64,000 nucleotides of DNA from Oscillibacter sp. (GCA_003539495.1 DPPB01000010.1:37275-101274), one strand, 5' to 3'. Positions 8,697 to 17,307 are shown, counted from the stretch's first letter. The notes: generated by a model from the sequence alone, not told the origin. A program made the numbers and translations.

Positions 8697-9893
8697 ATGC
8701 TGTCTATGGAAATGCTGCTGGATGCCCAGCGTGTCCTTGACCCGGTAATCAACCATACCCCCGTAGTCTCCACGAAAGACATTGCCCCGGATTGCGATTT
8801 TTATCTGAAGGCGGATTGCCTGCAGAAAACCGGCGCATTCAAGCTCCGGGGTGCATACTACAAGATCGCCACCCTTTCCGATGAAGAAAAGGCCCGGGGC
8901 GTCATTGCTTGCTCTGCGGGAAATCATGCCCAGGGCGTTGCCTTTGCCGCCCGGGATATGGGAATCCCGGCCACCATCTGCATCCCGGAGGGGGCGCCCC
9001 TGAGTAAGATCGAGGCCACCCGCAGCTACGGCGCCCATGTGGTGCTGGTGCCCGGTGTGTACGATGACGCCTATAGGGAGGCTGTCCGCCTGCGAGACGA
9101 GAAACGCCTCACATTTATCCATCCCTTCAATGACTATCGTGTCATGGCCGGCCAGGGTACCATTGCCCTGGAGCTGCACCGGCAGCTCCCGGATTGCGAC
9201 ATTTTTCTGGTGCCTATCGGCGGCGGCGGGCTCATTGCCGGCGTGGCTTTTGCCATCAAGCACCTGATGCCCCGGTGCAAGGTCATCGGCGTGCAGGCGG
9301 CAGGCGCCGCCAGCATGGTGGATTCCATTCACGCCAATAAGATTCTCACCCTGCCCTCTGTCCACACCATTGCCGACGGTATTCAGGTCAAAACCCCCGG
9401 CGACCTGACCTTTGACCTGGTGCGCCAGTATGTGGACGATGTAGTCACGGTGAAGGAGGGCGAGATTGCAAGTGCCATCCTTACGATCCTGGAAAAGCAG
9501 AAACTGGTGGCGGAGGGCGCCGGCGCCGTGGGTATCGCGGCCGCCATGTATGGCAAGGTAGATATAAAGGGGAAAAAGGTCTGCGCACTGCTCTCCGGCG
9601 GCAACGTGGATGTGACCATGCTGGAGCGCATCATCACCCGGGGCCTGGCCAAGGAGCGCCGCACAGTCAGCTTCTCCACGGTTCTGCCGGATCGGCCCCA
9701 TGCGCTGACCCGCTTTTTGAATATTATCTCCCAGACCGGCGCTAACGTGCTGGATATCCACCACGAGCGCCGCAATACCCGCACTGATATTGGCTCCTGC
9801 ATCGTGAGCATGTCCCTGGAGACCCGCGATGCCCAGCATATTAAGGAAATCTATGACAAGCTGCAAACCAGCGGCTACGAAATCGACGAGTAA
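8697..9893 (+). CDS. ilvA: Threonine ammonia-lyase (threonine deaminase)
   Basis: PLP enzyme converting threonine to 2-oxobutyrate and ammonia. 398 residues. KTGAFKLRGAYYK carries the PLP lysine (about 49); CSAGNHAQGVA and PIGGGGLIAG bind substrate and PLP phosphate; LSGGNVD follows. An ACT-like C-terminal domain (about 325-398: RPHALTRFLNIISQTGANVLDIHHER) suggests allosteric control. The single ACT domain and short length match the TdcB/short IlvA class; biosynthetic and catabolic roles cannot be separated here. The ATG at 8697 follows GGGAGGA. RidA, which removes the enamine product, follows 13 bases later. Confidence 0.93.
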   Translation: MLSMEMLLDAQRVLDPVINHTPVVSTKDIAPDCDFYLKADCLQKTGAFKLRGAYYKIATLSDEEKARGVIACSAGNHAQGVAFAARDMGIPATICIPEGAPLSKIEATRSYGAHVVLVPGVYDDAYREAVRLRDEKRLTFIHPFNDYRVMAGQGTIALELHRQLPDCDIFLVPIGGGGLIAGVAFAIKHLMPRCKVIGVQAAGAASMVDSIHANKILTLPSVHTIADGIQVKTPGDLTFDLVRQYVDDVVTVKEGEIASAILTILEKQKLVAEGAGAVGIAAAMYGKVDIKGKKVCALLSGGNVDVTMLERIITRGLAKERRTVSFSTVLPDRPHALTRFLNIISQTGANVLDIHHERRNTRTDIGSCIVSMSLETRDAQHIKEIYDKLQTSGYEIDE

Positions 9894-9906
9894 AGGAGAA
9901 CAGATT

Positions 9907-10290
9907 ATGAAAAAGAATATTATTGCCACCGCCAACGCTCCTGCCGCCATCGGCCCCTATTCCCAGGCCATTGATTGCGGCAGCTTCATCGTCACCTCCG
10001 GCCAGATCCCCATTGACCCTGCCACCGGCAACCTGGTGGAGGGCGGTATCACCGCCCAGACCCGCCAATCCCTGACCAATGTAAAGGCTGTTGTGGAGGC
10101 GGCAGGCTTAACTATGGATCATGTGGCTAAGACCACCGTGTTTCTGCAGAATATGGCTGACTTTGCTGCCATGAACGCCGTGTATGCCGAGTTTTTCACC
10201 GAGGGCAACTATCCCGCCCGCAGCGCCGTGGAGGTAGGTGCCCTGCCCAAGGGCGCACTGGTGGAGATCGAGACCATCTGCATTAAGTAA
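9907..10290 (+). CDS. ridA: RidA enamine/imine deaminase
   Basis: 127 residues of the YjgF/YER057c/UK114 family. It hydrolyses the reactive 2-aminoacrylate and 2-aminocrotonate released by PLP dehydratases. The motif set is typical: AIGPYSQAIDCGSFIVTSGQIP near the N-terminus and ARSAVEVGALPKGALVEIE at the C-terminus with the conserved Arg that binds substrate carboxylate. AAAGGAG precedes the ATG at 9907. Pairing with threonine deaminase in one operon matches its known role. Confidence 0.95.
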   Translation: MKKNIIATANAPAAIGPYSQAIDCGSFIVTSGQIPIDPATGNLVEGGITAQTRQSLTNVKAVVEAAGLTMDHVAKTTVFLQNMADFAAMNAVYAEFFTEGNYPARSAVEVGALPKGALVEIETICIK

Positions 10291-10360
10291 CCGCTATAAA
10301 ATAATCTCCCGGATTTGGCCTGTTGAACGGATCGCACCCGGGGCAATAGTGCATTGCATA

Positions 10361-10396
10361 AAACCTGCCGGCAGCCTCAGCTGCCGGCAGGTTTTG
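10361..10396 (+). terminator. Terminator after ridA
   Basis: AAACCTGCCGGCAG pairs with CTGCCGGCAGGTTT around CCTCAG, then a T. It can also serve the convergent minus-strand operon ending at 10424. Confidence 0.85.
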
Positions 10397-10423
10397 CTCT
10401 TTCATTTGCTCGCAGCGAGCTGC

Positions 10424-10624
10424 CTACGGACCGGGCGGACGATTTCGCACCGCATCTACAAGCAGCACCGTCAGCCCGATGTATACGGCACAGGCCAGGG
10501 CCAAAAAAATGCAGAAAACGGTACACAGGATCTGCAGGGCTCGGCGGCTGCGAAGATATTTCCGGGCCGAAACGATCCCGGCCAGGGCCAGCAGCATGAT
10601 GATTGCGGCAAGCCATGTGGGCAT
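10424..10624 (-). CDS. Small two-span membrane protein
   Basis: 66 residues with two hydrophobic segments, WLAAIIMLLALAGIVSA (about 4-20) and ILCTVFCIFLALACAVYIGL (about 33-52), separated by a basic loop RKYLRSRRA. No family recognised. The ATG at 10624 is chosen for its AAGGAGG ribosome site. It is the last gene of a five-gene minus-strand operon, 16 bases after its neighbour, so it probably works with the DUF3137-like membrane proteins. Confidence 0.65.
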   Translation of the reverse strand: MPTWLAAIIMLLALAGIVSARKYLRSRRALQILCTVFCIFLALACAVYIGLTVLLVDAVRNRPPGP

Positions 10625-10640
10625 ACTTTTCGCCTCCTTA

Positions 10641-11519
10641 TTACATGGGACGGAACACATCGACCATGTCCGTGAACCACTTTAGCTCCCGGGTGAAGCG
10701 CTGGCGTAGCTGCTCGGGCATCTCCCGGCCCTTGCCGGCGTCAAAGAAGCCCCGGCCGCTGTGGACAGCGATATAGAGTCTGCCATTGGTGTTGAGATTG
10801 ACGGCGAATTTGCCGAAGGAGCTCTCCGCCAGCTGCAGGAGCCGCTCTACCCGGTTGGGATTCAGGATGCGAAGGGCCTCCTGCGTGTCGCCGCCGGTCA
10901 GATTAAAGCGTTTGTTAAACGCATCGTTTTCCGTTTGAATAGTCCCGGAGCGGAGCAGCTTATCCAACCCTTCCCGGGGCCAGATGGTCAGCCAGGTGGA
11001 AAATTCCCGGCCCAGCTCACACAGCATCCATTGACCGGTATAGACCTCCTGCTCGTTTTTCTCCCACAGGCCGGTCTCCTCCCGCTGCACCTCGTTTTCC
11101 TCCGTCAGCCGGACGGTACATGCTTCTGTAGTCAGACCCCGATATGTTCCCCGGATGTATCCGCTGCCGCTGCAATGGCTGTGGCTGGGCAGGGGAATGT
11201 TTGTGTCCTCTGCGCGCAGCAGGCGGGGGGAGGGATCCATCTGCACATTTTCAAAGACGCTGGCTATGACACCCGGGGCAATGGCGGCGAAAGCCTGCTG
11301 GCTGGCCTTGCTTTTGGACTTGCCCTGAACCATTTGCCCCAGGGCCAGGAGCATACCGCCAATGACGATGGCCACGATGTTGCCGCCCAAAACGATGCCC
11401 GCCACAGCGATGACCACGCCTACCAGGGAGAGGAGCTTACCGCCCAGCTTGCCGCTCCTGCTTTTGCGCAGCTCCTGGGCCAGCTGCTCATCCGTTTGGT
11501 GTATATTTTGCTTTTCCAT
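10641..11519 (-). CDS. DUF3137-like membrane protein
   Basis: 292 residues. A charged N-terminus is followed by a glycine-rich double membrane segment (about 28-65: SLVGVVIAVAGIVLGG, IVAIVIGGMLLALGQ). The cytoplasmic part contains GTYRGLTTEACTVRL, then NKRFNLTGGDTQEALRILNP and NLNTNGRLYIAVHSGRGFFD. The order 'fRG...f.v...d..eA..iL.p.r...Ll.L......g.lyiav....f' is that of DUF3137 proteins, whose function is unknown. It lies 10 bases downstream of a longer relative (11530-12465). Family assignment is by eye. Confidence 0.65.
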   Translation of the reverse strand: MEKQNIHQTDEQLAQELRKSRSGKLGGKLLSLVGVVIAVAGIVLGGNIVAIVIGGMLLALGQMVQGKSKSKASQQAFAAIAPGVIASVFENVQMDPSPRLLRAEDTNIPLPSHSHCSGSGYIRGTYRGLTTEACTVRLTEENEVQREETGLWEKNEQEVYTGQWMLCELGREFSTWLTIWPREGLDKLLRSGTIQTENDAFNKRFNLTGGDTQEALRILNPNRVERLLQLAESSFGKFAVNLNTNGRLYIAVHSGRGFFDAGKGREMPEQLRQRFTRELKWFTDMVDVFRPM

Positions 11520-11529
11520 AATTTTCTCC

Positions 11530-12465
11530 TTATTTTTCAGCGCCGGTCAGGGCGGGACTCTCCTGTAGTATATCCAGCAGCCCTCCCATGCCCGTCAAAG
11601 AGGCCGTGAACCACCTGCGGATGCCGTCAATATCCCGCTTATCCAGCTCCGGCGGGATGCCGGCAAAGACATATCTTGTCTGCAGCGCCAAAGTCAACTG
11701 GCCGCCCCGGAGGATGAGACAGCTCACCTTGGCGTTGCTGGAGGCGTTCTCCAGCCGCTGCACCAGCTCCCGCAGCTGCGGCGTCACCGGTGCGTCTACC
11801 TCCTGCCCGCCTGCGGTGCGTGCGGAAAAGTACCAGCTGAACACGACGGGATCGGTGATGCCCTTCTGCTTGCGCTCCTGGTACAGATCCCGGACGGCTA
11901 TATCCAGCGCCGGGTCACAGATACCCTTACAGCGGACGATAATGCCCCGGAAAACGGTTTCCGTGCGGGTCATCCAGTTGTCGTTGTCGGGGCCGGATCT
12001 TTCCTCCACCATGTGCTGCAGCTCGGCGTTGGCGGCGGAAAAGCGCATCCACTTGTGCTCCCCCTCGTGAAACTCCGTGATGGTGCTCTGCTCCCAGGGG
12101 CAGGCCAGCAGCTGCACCTTTTTCAGATAAGCATAATCAATGGGCAGCGCCGGCGTCTGCGGCTCCGGACCAAAGGCCCGGGTCAGCTCTGTGCGGAAGA
12201 AGCCTCCCAGCTGCTGCTCCATCAGCGCCTTTTTCTTTTTCTGCGCCGGGAGCGCCAGCAGAAGGATCAGCCCCACCCCGGCGAAGGCCGGTATGCACAC
12301 AAGCAGCACATCGTGCTGCACAAAGGCCGAGATACACCCGGCGATGACCAAAAGGGCCCCCAGCAGTATGCCGATGCTCTCCCGCCGCTGGTACCGGCCA
12401 AAGGCATCGGACAGCTCCTGATCGGTCATTTTTTCTTTTCCTATGGATTCCGTGTTCTTCTTCAT
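11530..12465 (-). CDS. DUF3137-like membrane protein, second paralog
   Basis: 311 residues with two membrane spans (about 31-50 and 55-73), a basic loop QKKKKALMEQQ and a long soluble part. The TETVFRGIIVRCKG segment parallels RGTYRGLTTEACTV of the downstream neighbour, and a GQLTLALQTRYVFAGIP segment near the C-terminus parallels its GRLYIAVHSGRGFF, so the two look like diverged paralogs. Transcribed between a lipoprotein gene and the paralog. Function unknown. Confidence 0.6.
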   Translation of the reverse strand: MKKNTESIGKEKMTDQELSDAFGRYQRRESIGILLGALLVIAGCISAFVQHDVLLVCIPAFAGVGLILLLALPAQKKKKALMEQQLGGFFRTELTRAFGPEPQTPALPIDYAYLKKVQLLACPWEQSTITEFHEGEHKWMRFSAANAELQHMVEERSGPDNDNWMTRTETVFRGIIVRCKGICDPALDIAVRDLYQERKQKGITDPVVFSWYFSARTAGGQEVDAPVTPQLRELVQRLENASSNAKVSCLILRGGQLTLALQTRYVFAGIPPELDKRDIDGIRRWFTASLTGMGGLLDILQESPALTGAEK

Positions 12466-12492
12466 GCTTTTTCCCTCCTGCCGATTGGTTCC

Positions 12493-13491
12493 TCAGCCCA
12501 GATCGGCCCGGGCCGCCGCCGGAATATCCGCCTCCGCCACAGGGGAGAAGACCATTCCGTCCTCCGAGTTTTTCAGGCTGCCGTCTGCCTGGAGGACCAG
12601 GGACCCGGCGTAGCCGTAGCCTACCATGTAGAGGATGACCTCCTCCCGGGGGTCCGCGTCGCCGGTGTTGATGATCTCGCCGCCTGCGTCCACCGTGTCC
12701 CAGTGGGTGCCGGCGTAAATGCGCAGCCAGTAGTCTTCGCCGCTGGACCAGTAGCCCACATAGGGCTGCATAAGCTCGGCGGTGGTTTTGGTGACAGCGG
12801 GCCTGAGATAGGCGCTATTTTCGCTGCCCCACCAAATGCCCTCCCTGTCCAGGGAGGTGCTCATGTCGTAGCACACGTCCTCGTTCTGCCGGGAATGGGC
12901 GTAGTAGTCCTCCTTGATGGTGTCGTGCTGGACCAGGTAGCCGTTGTCCACGACGGCGGAACCCTCATAGAGCACCCACTCGCCGTTATTGTCAATGTCC
13001 AGGACGCTCTCCGCATTAGGATCGCCGCCCAGATACCATGTGCCGGCGATGTCCTCAAAGCCGCCCTTGGTGTTGGGGGCGGGGACCTTCAATTCAAAAT
13101 AGCCGAAGCTGTAAAGCTCCATATCCCCGTTGTTGGAGGCAAACAGATAGGCGCTGCCGTCAGCGTCGTTAAAGAAATAGATGAAGGCGTGGCCCGGCAC
13201 CTGCTGGGCAGAGCCGCTGGCGGCCAACCGGTCGTCCTTGTATAGCTCAAAGCGCATTCCGCCGTCGGCCGGAGTTACCAGCATGGTGGTGTACTCGCAA
13301 TCCCGGATGCCCACCCATTTGCCGAAATAGTCACTGTAGTCCCCCTGGGCGTCGGGGTCATAGACTGCGTCCTCAATGATGTCCGGGGCGCGGTATTCCT
13401 CCTGGCCGCCGTCCTTGCTGCCGCAGGCGGAAAGGCACAGTGTCAGCACCAGAGCTGCCAGGAGCAGCGGATAGCTTTTTATTGTTTTCAT
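12493..13491 (-). CDS. Putative lipoprotein of unknown function
   Basis: 332 residues beginning MKTIKSYPLLLAALVLTL and ending the signal in the lipobox LSAC-GS (Cys near 23), so it should be lipid-anchored on the outer face of the membrane. The mature part is acidic and Gly/Asp/Tyr-rich with repeated W-x-G or WY-x-G turns (FGKWVGIRD, IAGTWYLGGDP, YVGYWSSGEDYW), suggesting two or three related beta-barrel-like modules of about 90 residues. No known family recognised. Second gene of the minus-strand operon. Confidence 0.65.
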   Translation of the reverse strand: MKTIKSYPLLLAALVLTLCLSACGSKDGGQEEYRAPDIIEDAVYDPDAQGDYSDYFGKWVGIRDCEYTTMLVTPADGGMRFELYKDDRLAASGSAQQVPGHAFIYFFNDADGSAYLFASNNGDMELYSFGYFELKVPAPNTKGGFEDIAGTWYLGGDPNAESVLDIDNNGEWVLYEGSAVVDNGYLVQHDTIKEDYYAHSRQNEDVCYDMSTSLDREGIWWGSENSAYLRPAVTKTTAELMQPYVGYWSSGEDYWLRIYAGTHWDTVDAGGEIINTGDADPREEVILYMVGYGYAGSLVLQADGSLKNSEDGMVFSPVAEADIPAAARADLG

Positions 13492-13518
13492 GTTTTTCCT
13501 CCTTCGCCCTTTCTTGGG

Positions 13519-13758
13519 TCAATGGGACTTCTCGGCCATGGCGAGCAGTTCATCATGACTCAGCTCCACATTGCCGAACCGAATAAAGATGCCATTGGTC
13601 ACGGCGCTGCTCCACAGCTGCGCTTCTGCCAGCGGACGGAAACGCAGCTTATCCAAATACGGCTTCATGTCCAGCAGCAGCCGGCTGCCGGACACAAAAT
13701 CCACCTGCAGGATGTAGTTATCCAAGGGCTTTACGGCTGAGATATACTTTCGGTTCAA
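13519..13758 (-). CDS. DUF2442 domain protein
   Basis: 79 residues matching the DUF2442 pattern: ISAVKPLDNYILQVDFVSGSRLLLDMKPYL, then FRPL, then a final helix LSHDELLAMA. Such proteins are small, of unknown function, and are sometimes encoded with DUF4160 as putative toxin-antitoxin pairs; no DUF4160 partner is seen here. GGAGTG precedes the ATG. First gene of the minus-strand operon running to 10424. Confidence 0.75.
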   Translation of the reverse strand: MNRKYISAVKPLDNYILQVDFVSGSRLLLDMKPYLDKLRFRPLAEAQLWSSAVTNGIFIRFGNVELSHDELLAMAEKSH

Positions 13759-13788
13759 GTTGGAGACACTCCTTTCCTTACAATATAA

Positions 13789-14060
13789 AACGATCCACCG
13801 TACTCATTGTGCGGTGGATCGTTCAGCTTATCGAAAAAGCCTCGCAGAGTTCGCGTCCGCAGACGCGAAAAAATGAGATCATTTTCTCTCGCGACATGTG
13901 CGTGAGAGAAAATACCGCTCAGGCTGCCAGTGTGGAATTTGTGCGCCAACGGCACACAAATTATGCGCGCAGCAGCCTGCAAGTCCTTTGTCGGAAAAAC
14001 CCGGAGGGTTTTTCGACAGCCTCAGCGATCCACTGTATTTATAGTACAGTGGATCGTTTT
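13789..14060. repeat. Multi-hairpin intergenic element, copy B, bracketed by duplicated terminator hairpins
   Basis: Core 13834-14018 contains stems TTCGCGTC/GACGCGAA (13850-13869), ATTTTCTCTC/GAGAGAAAAT (13881-13913, loop GCGACATGTGCGT), AATTTGTG/CACAAATT (13936-13962) and GTCGGAAAAACCC/GGGTTTTTCGAC (13990-14017). It is flanked by CGATCCACCG/CGGTGGATCG on the left (13789-13823) and CGATCCACTGTA/TACAGTGGATCG on the right (14025-14060, followed by TTTT). The full-length relative is at 46205-46471. The 322-base gap holds no gene. Confidence 0.75.
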
Positions 14061-14080
14061 GCATTTCTACTAACCATCGG

Positions 14081-16552
14081 TTAGGTATTTATCAGCTCTG
14101 CCAGCCGCTGGCGCTTGAGCCGGGTGTCCCCGGTAATAGCCAGCTTGGAGTAGATCTGGCTGATGTACTGCTTCACGCTGCCCTCGGACAGGTGCAGCTT
14201 TTCCGCAATCTCTCGATTGCTCAGACGCAGGGCGGCCAGGGACGCGATCTCCTGCTCCCGGGGCGTAAGGCCCGGGAGAGCCGGGCAGCTGCTGCGGCTG
14301 CGCCTGTCCTCCGCCGCTGCGCCCAGAGTCGTGATCCGGTGGATGAGGTCAGAGTGTACTGCCTCCGCCAGCAATGGCTTGAGATAGCTGTAGTTTTCCA
14401 CAAAGGGCATCACAAGGCCGTCTTCGGCAGCGTCTGCAAGGGCCTGCCCCAGCAGCGCCCGTGCCTCCTTGTGCTTGCCCAGCATCTCGTAGGCAGACGC
14501 CGCCTGGAGGCGGATGTGCAGCGCTACCAGGGCATAGTGCTGCCTCCGGCAGGCGGCCAGCTGCCCTTCGCTGCGGCCAATGACTTGGGCGTACATGCCC
14601 TGGGCCAGGCAGACCTGGTTTTCGATCAGCTCCATCATGGGCTTGCCCGGGGCCAGAAAGTTGATGGAGGAGAGCCTGTGCTCCCGGAATATCGGCGGCG
14701 TCTTACCGGGCATGCCCAGCAGCGCATAGTAGTAGGCACAGGCGGCATCCAGCATGTGCAGCCACTCCGTGTTATGCTGCTGCAGCAGCGCACTCCGACG
14801 CTGAGAAAAGTCAAAGCGAGGGGAAAAGTCGGTCTGCGCCGCCAGCCGCCACGCCAAAAAGTCACAGCACAGCGCCATGCTTACCTGGCCGTTGTTGGCG
14901 ATCTGAGCGTAGGCATGCTCCAGCTCGATCTGCGCATCTACGAAGCGGCCCTGCAAAAACGCCGCCTCCGCCCGCATGATGGTCTCCGCTCCCTGGCCGT
15001 GGCCGCCGGTGACCTTGTAATAGTGGGGCATGCACTCGTCCATCTCTGCCAGCTCCTTGTCCAGGTCTCCCGGCCGGCGGTGGAACATCATCAGCACCGA
15101 CGGCGACCCAAAGGTCCACCCGCCCCCACTGCGGATAGTGATAGCCGGGCGGGACATCTGTGCGCTGGCGCTGCGGTGCAGGCGGCTCATGGCGCTGATG
15201 TCGTTGTAGCAGAGAAAGCTCTCAATGAGGTCGCATTCCCCCAGCAGGTCGCCCCGCTCCCGGGCCGAGAGGGTCGGATGCTCCGCTATGGACTCCAGCA
15301 GCAGCGTCTTCATTGCCATCATCCGGGGAATTTGCCGCCAGGTGAATAGGCGGCGCATCAGCACCAGCAGGGCCAGAGGATGGGCTTTTAACACACCGGC
15401 GGGACATTCATCCAAAAATGCCGTCACGTCTGCCGGGTCCAGGGCTGCCAGGAGGATGCCCGCATCGTGCTCCACGGTGCGCAGCAGGGCATCCTGATTC
15501 CCACTTTCCTTGTAGGCGGACATAGCGTGGAGATACTGGCCATGGGCATCGTACCATGCGCCGCAGCGATCCAGATAGGTGGTCTGCTTGGCAGGGGCCA
15601 TAGCCCGGAATTCCCGCTGGGCGCACTCCTTCATCATGTGGTGAAACCGGAAGGTAACGCCGTCCGGCAGGCGCTTGACAAAGGCGTTTTGCTCCGTCAG
15701 GGCCAGGAGGAGGGAGTCGGTGTCCTCATTTTCGGTGATAAACCGGGCCATTTCGGCGGTAAACTCATCGGCCAGGCCCATCACTGCCAAAAACTCCCGC
15801 TGCTTCGGCGGAAGGGGGGCGATCATGGCGGCGGTAAACATGGAGTAGATGTCCGAGGTGTGGTCCGGCAGGGCACCGCTTTCTGCCAGGGCCCGCAGCT
15901 GCAGGTACACGGCGGAGAACCACCCCTCGCTGGAATAGAGGAGGGCCTCCACCTGCCGGTCGGTGAGCGCTGTGCCGCAGCGGCGGGCATAAACGGCCAG
16001 CTCTGTGTGGTTCAGCCGCAGCTGCTCTACACCGATCCGGCAGAGCTTCCGGCCCAGCCGCAGGGCTTCCTCACCGGGGAGAAAGCGGTCACGGCTGGCT
16101 ACGATCATATGGATGTTATCCGGCAGACGGTTGGCAAGCATGCACAGAAAGACGGCAATGCGGCCATCGGTCAGCAGGTGAAAATCGTCGATAAAGAGGT
16201 AAAGAGGCACGTCACCGGACAGAACGTGGCAGAGATCATCCGCCAAAAGGCTGCCGGCGGCGTCATCAGCGGGGCAGGGATATGCCCGCAAAAAGGGGAA
16301 ACCTGCGTGGTCAAAGGCGTCCTGTACGCTTCTCCAAAAAATGGCGAGATTGTCGGAATACACGCTGATGCGGATGACCTGCAGGGGCTCCGATTCGGCC
16401 CGCTCCGATAGGTACCAGTTGATGGCTGTGGTTTTTCCGTAGCCCATAGGTGCCACCACAGTGGTCAGGGCGCAGTGAGAGATGGGCCGCAGACTTTCCT
16501 GCAGCCGCTCGGATATGTAAATGGCGTTTGGGTCCCGCTTTTGTTTCGGCAT
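14081..16552 (-). CDS. MalT-like LuxR-family ATP-dependent transcriptional activator
   Basis: 823 residues. An N-terminal STAND NTPase carries a Walker A site VVAPMGYGKTTAINWYL (about 32-48) and a Walker B-like YLFIDDFHLL. A winged-helix and long TPR-like helical middle (about 300-740) senses an inducer or partner. The C-terminal LuxR helix-turn-helix reads LTPREQEIASLAA...SNREIAEKLHLSEGSVKQYIS. Family members are activators switched on by small ligands. The ATG at 16552 is preferred (GGAGGAGCG upstream). It is divergent from the holin/amidase cassette starting at 16769, so that cassette is a candidate target; this is inference. Confidence 0.88.
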   Translation of the reverse strand: MPKQKRDPNAIYISERLQESLRPISHCALTTVVAPMGYGKTTAINWYLSERAESEPLQVIRISVYSDNLAIFWRSVQDAFDHAGFPFLRAYPCPADDAAGSLLADDLCHVLSGDVPLYLFIDDFHLLTDGRIAVFLCMLANRLPDNIHMIVASRDRFLPGEEALRLGRKLCRIGVEQLRLNHTELAVYARRCGTALTDRQVEALLYSSEGWFSAVYLQLRALAESGALPDHTSDIYSMFTAAMIAPLPPKQREFLAVMGLADEFTAEMARFITENEDTDSLLLALTEQNAFVKRLPDGVTFRFHHMMKECAQREFRAMAPAKQTTYLDRCGAWYDAHGQYLHAMSAYKESGNQDALLRTVEHDAGILLAALDPADVTAFLDECPAGVLKAHPLALLVLMRRLFTWRQIPRMMAMKTLLLESIAEHPTLSARERGDLLGECDLIESFLCYNDISAMSRLHRSASAQMSRPAITIRSGGGWTFGSPSVLMMFHRRPGDLDKELAEMDECMPHYYKVTGGHGQGAETIMRAEAAFLQGRFVDAQIELEHAYAQIANNGQVSMALCCDFLAWRLAAQTDFSPRFDFSQRRSALLQQHNTEWLHMLDAACAYYYALLGMPGKTPPIFREHRLSSINFLAPGKPMMELIENQVCLAQGMYAQVIGRSEGQLAACRRQHYALVALHIRLQAASAYEMLGKHKEARALLGQALADAAEDGLVMPFVENYSYLKPLLAEAVHSDLIHRITTLGAAAEDRRSRSSCPALPGLTPREQEIASLAALRLSNREIAEKLHLSEGSVKQYISQIYSKLAITGDTRLKRQRLAELINT

Positions 16553-16589
16553 GGTTCGCTCCTCCACAAAAAACTTTCCTTTGCATAGG

Positions 16590-16618
16590 ATTATAACTGT
16601 CTTGACGGAAAATGGCAA
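16590..16618 (-). promoter_or_regulatory. Sigma-A promoter of the LuxR-family gene
   Basis: Read on the minus strand: TTGCCA, a 17-base spacer, TATAAT, about 38 bases before the ATG at 16552. The rest of the 216-base divergent gap contains a long inverted repeat (CCCAAGCCCG...CGGGCTTGGG, about 16657-16702) in the leader of the holin cassette. Confidence 0.7.
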
Positions 16619-16768
16619 GGGCGAATGGAGAAAAACGAAAAAGAGAGCCGCCTAATTGCCCAAGCCCGTGCAACAGAGTGGAAACAATGCCGCCCGGGCT
16701 TGGGAAAGGCAGGGGATCCGGTAAAAAACGACTGGACTGCCGCGAAAAAGGGAAAGGAGATGAAAAAG

Positions 16769-17053
16769 ATGTACATTGACGCAAGCACCATCATCACGGC
16801 GGCGTCCGTGGTAGGGGGCTTGGGCGTCCTGGGCGGTGCGGTGGCCCACGTGGTGCGGATCGTGCAGCGGGATAAGCGCCAATCCGCAGCCATCAAGGCC
16901 ATGCAGGAGGAGCAGACCATCATCTGTTACGGCCTGCGTGGCGCCCTGCAGGGCCTGATCGAATCCGGCTGCAACGGCCCCTGCAAGGACGCCCTGGGCA
17001 AGCTGGATAAGCACCTGAACCAAAAGGCACATACAAGCAGCACAGAAGTATAA
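16769..17053 (+). CDS. Phage-type small membrane protein upstream of holin
   Basis: 94 residues: a hydrophobic N-terminal segment (IITAASVVGGLGVLGGAVAHV, one span) then a charged helix VVRIVQRDKRQSAAIKAMQE and a short Cys-containing tail (C-N-G-P-C). Proteins of this shape sit just before holin and endolysin in Clostridial prophages. Role unproved; perhaps a holin partner. The ATG at 16769 has AAAGGAG at a good distance; an in-frame ATG at 16760 is too close to it. First gene of a three-gene lysis-like cassette. Confidence 0.65.
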   Translation: MYIDASTIITAASVVGGLGVLGGAVAHVVRIVQRDKRQSAAIKAMQEEQTIICYGLRGALQGLIESGCNGPCKDALGKLDKHLNQKAHTSSTEV

Positions 17054-17091
17054 TGGATTGTGCCCGAATCGGGCACAGAAAGGAGCAAACC

Positions 17092-17307
17092 ATGAAAATC
17101 CCTGACAAGCTGTATGACATTCTCAAGTGGGTGGTCATCATCGTCCTGCCGGCCATCGCCACGTTGTACGCGGCCCTGTCCGCCGTGTGGGCCTGGCCCT
17201 ACTCGGAGGAGATCGTCACCACCATCACCGCCGTGGACACCTTCCTGGGCGCGGTGCTGTGCATCTCCACCGCCACCTATAACAAGGAGGGAAACGAAGA
17301 TGGCTAA
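17092..17307 (+). CDS. Phage holin (Hol44-like, holin superfamily V)
   Basis: 71 residues. KIPDKLYDILKWVVIIVLPA then IATLYAALSAVWAWP form two membrane spans, followed by SEEIVTTITAVDTFLGAVLCIS. This arrangement is typical of the small Firmicutes phage holins of the PF16079 type, which open the membrane for endolysin. AAAGGAG precedes the ATG. Its last 8 bases overlap the amidase start, the usual phage lysis order. No other phage genes surround it. Confidence 0.82.
   Translation: MKIPDKLYDILKWVVIIVLPAIATLYAALSAVWAWPYSEEIVTTITAVDTFLGAVLCISTATYNKEGNEDG

Noticed and set aside
12013..13245. A 410-codon plus-strand frame through the unknown-gene operon
   Set aside because: It lacks a ribosome site and signal or domain features, and it is opposite a lipoprotein with a clear lipobox and a tightly spaced operon.
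13519..13758. Toxin-antitoxin locus with DUF2442
   Set aside because: No DUF4160 or other partner adjoins it; the next gene in the operon is a lipoprotein.
13834..14018. CRISPR array
   Set aside because: Repeated units are different hairpins, not identical repeats with spacers, and no cas genes are present.
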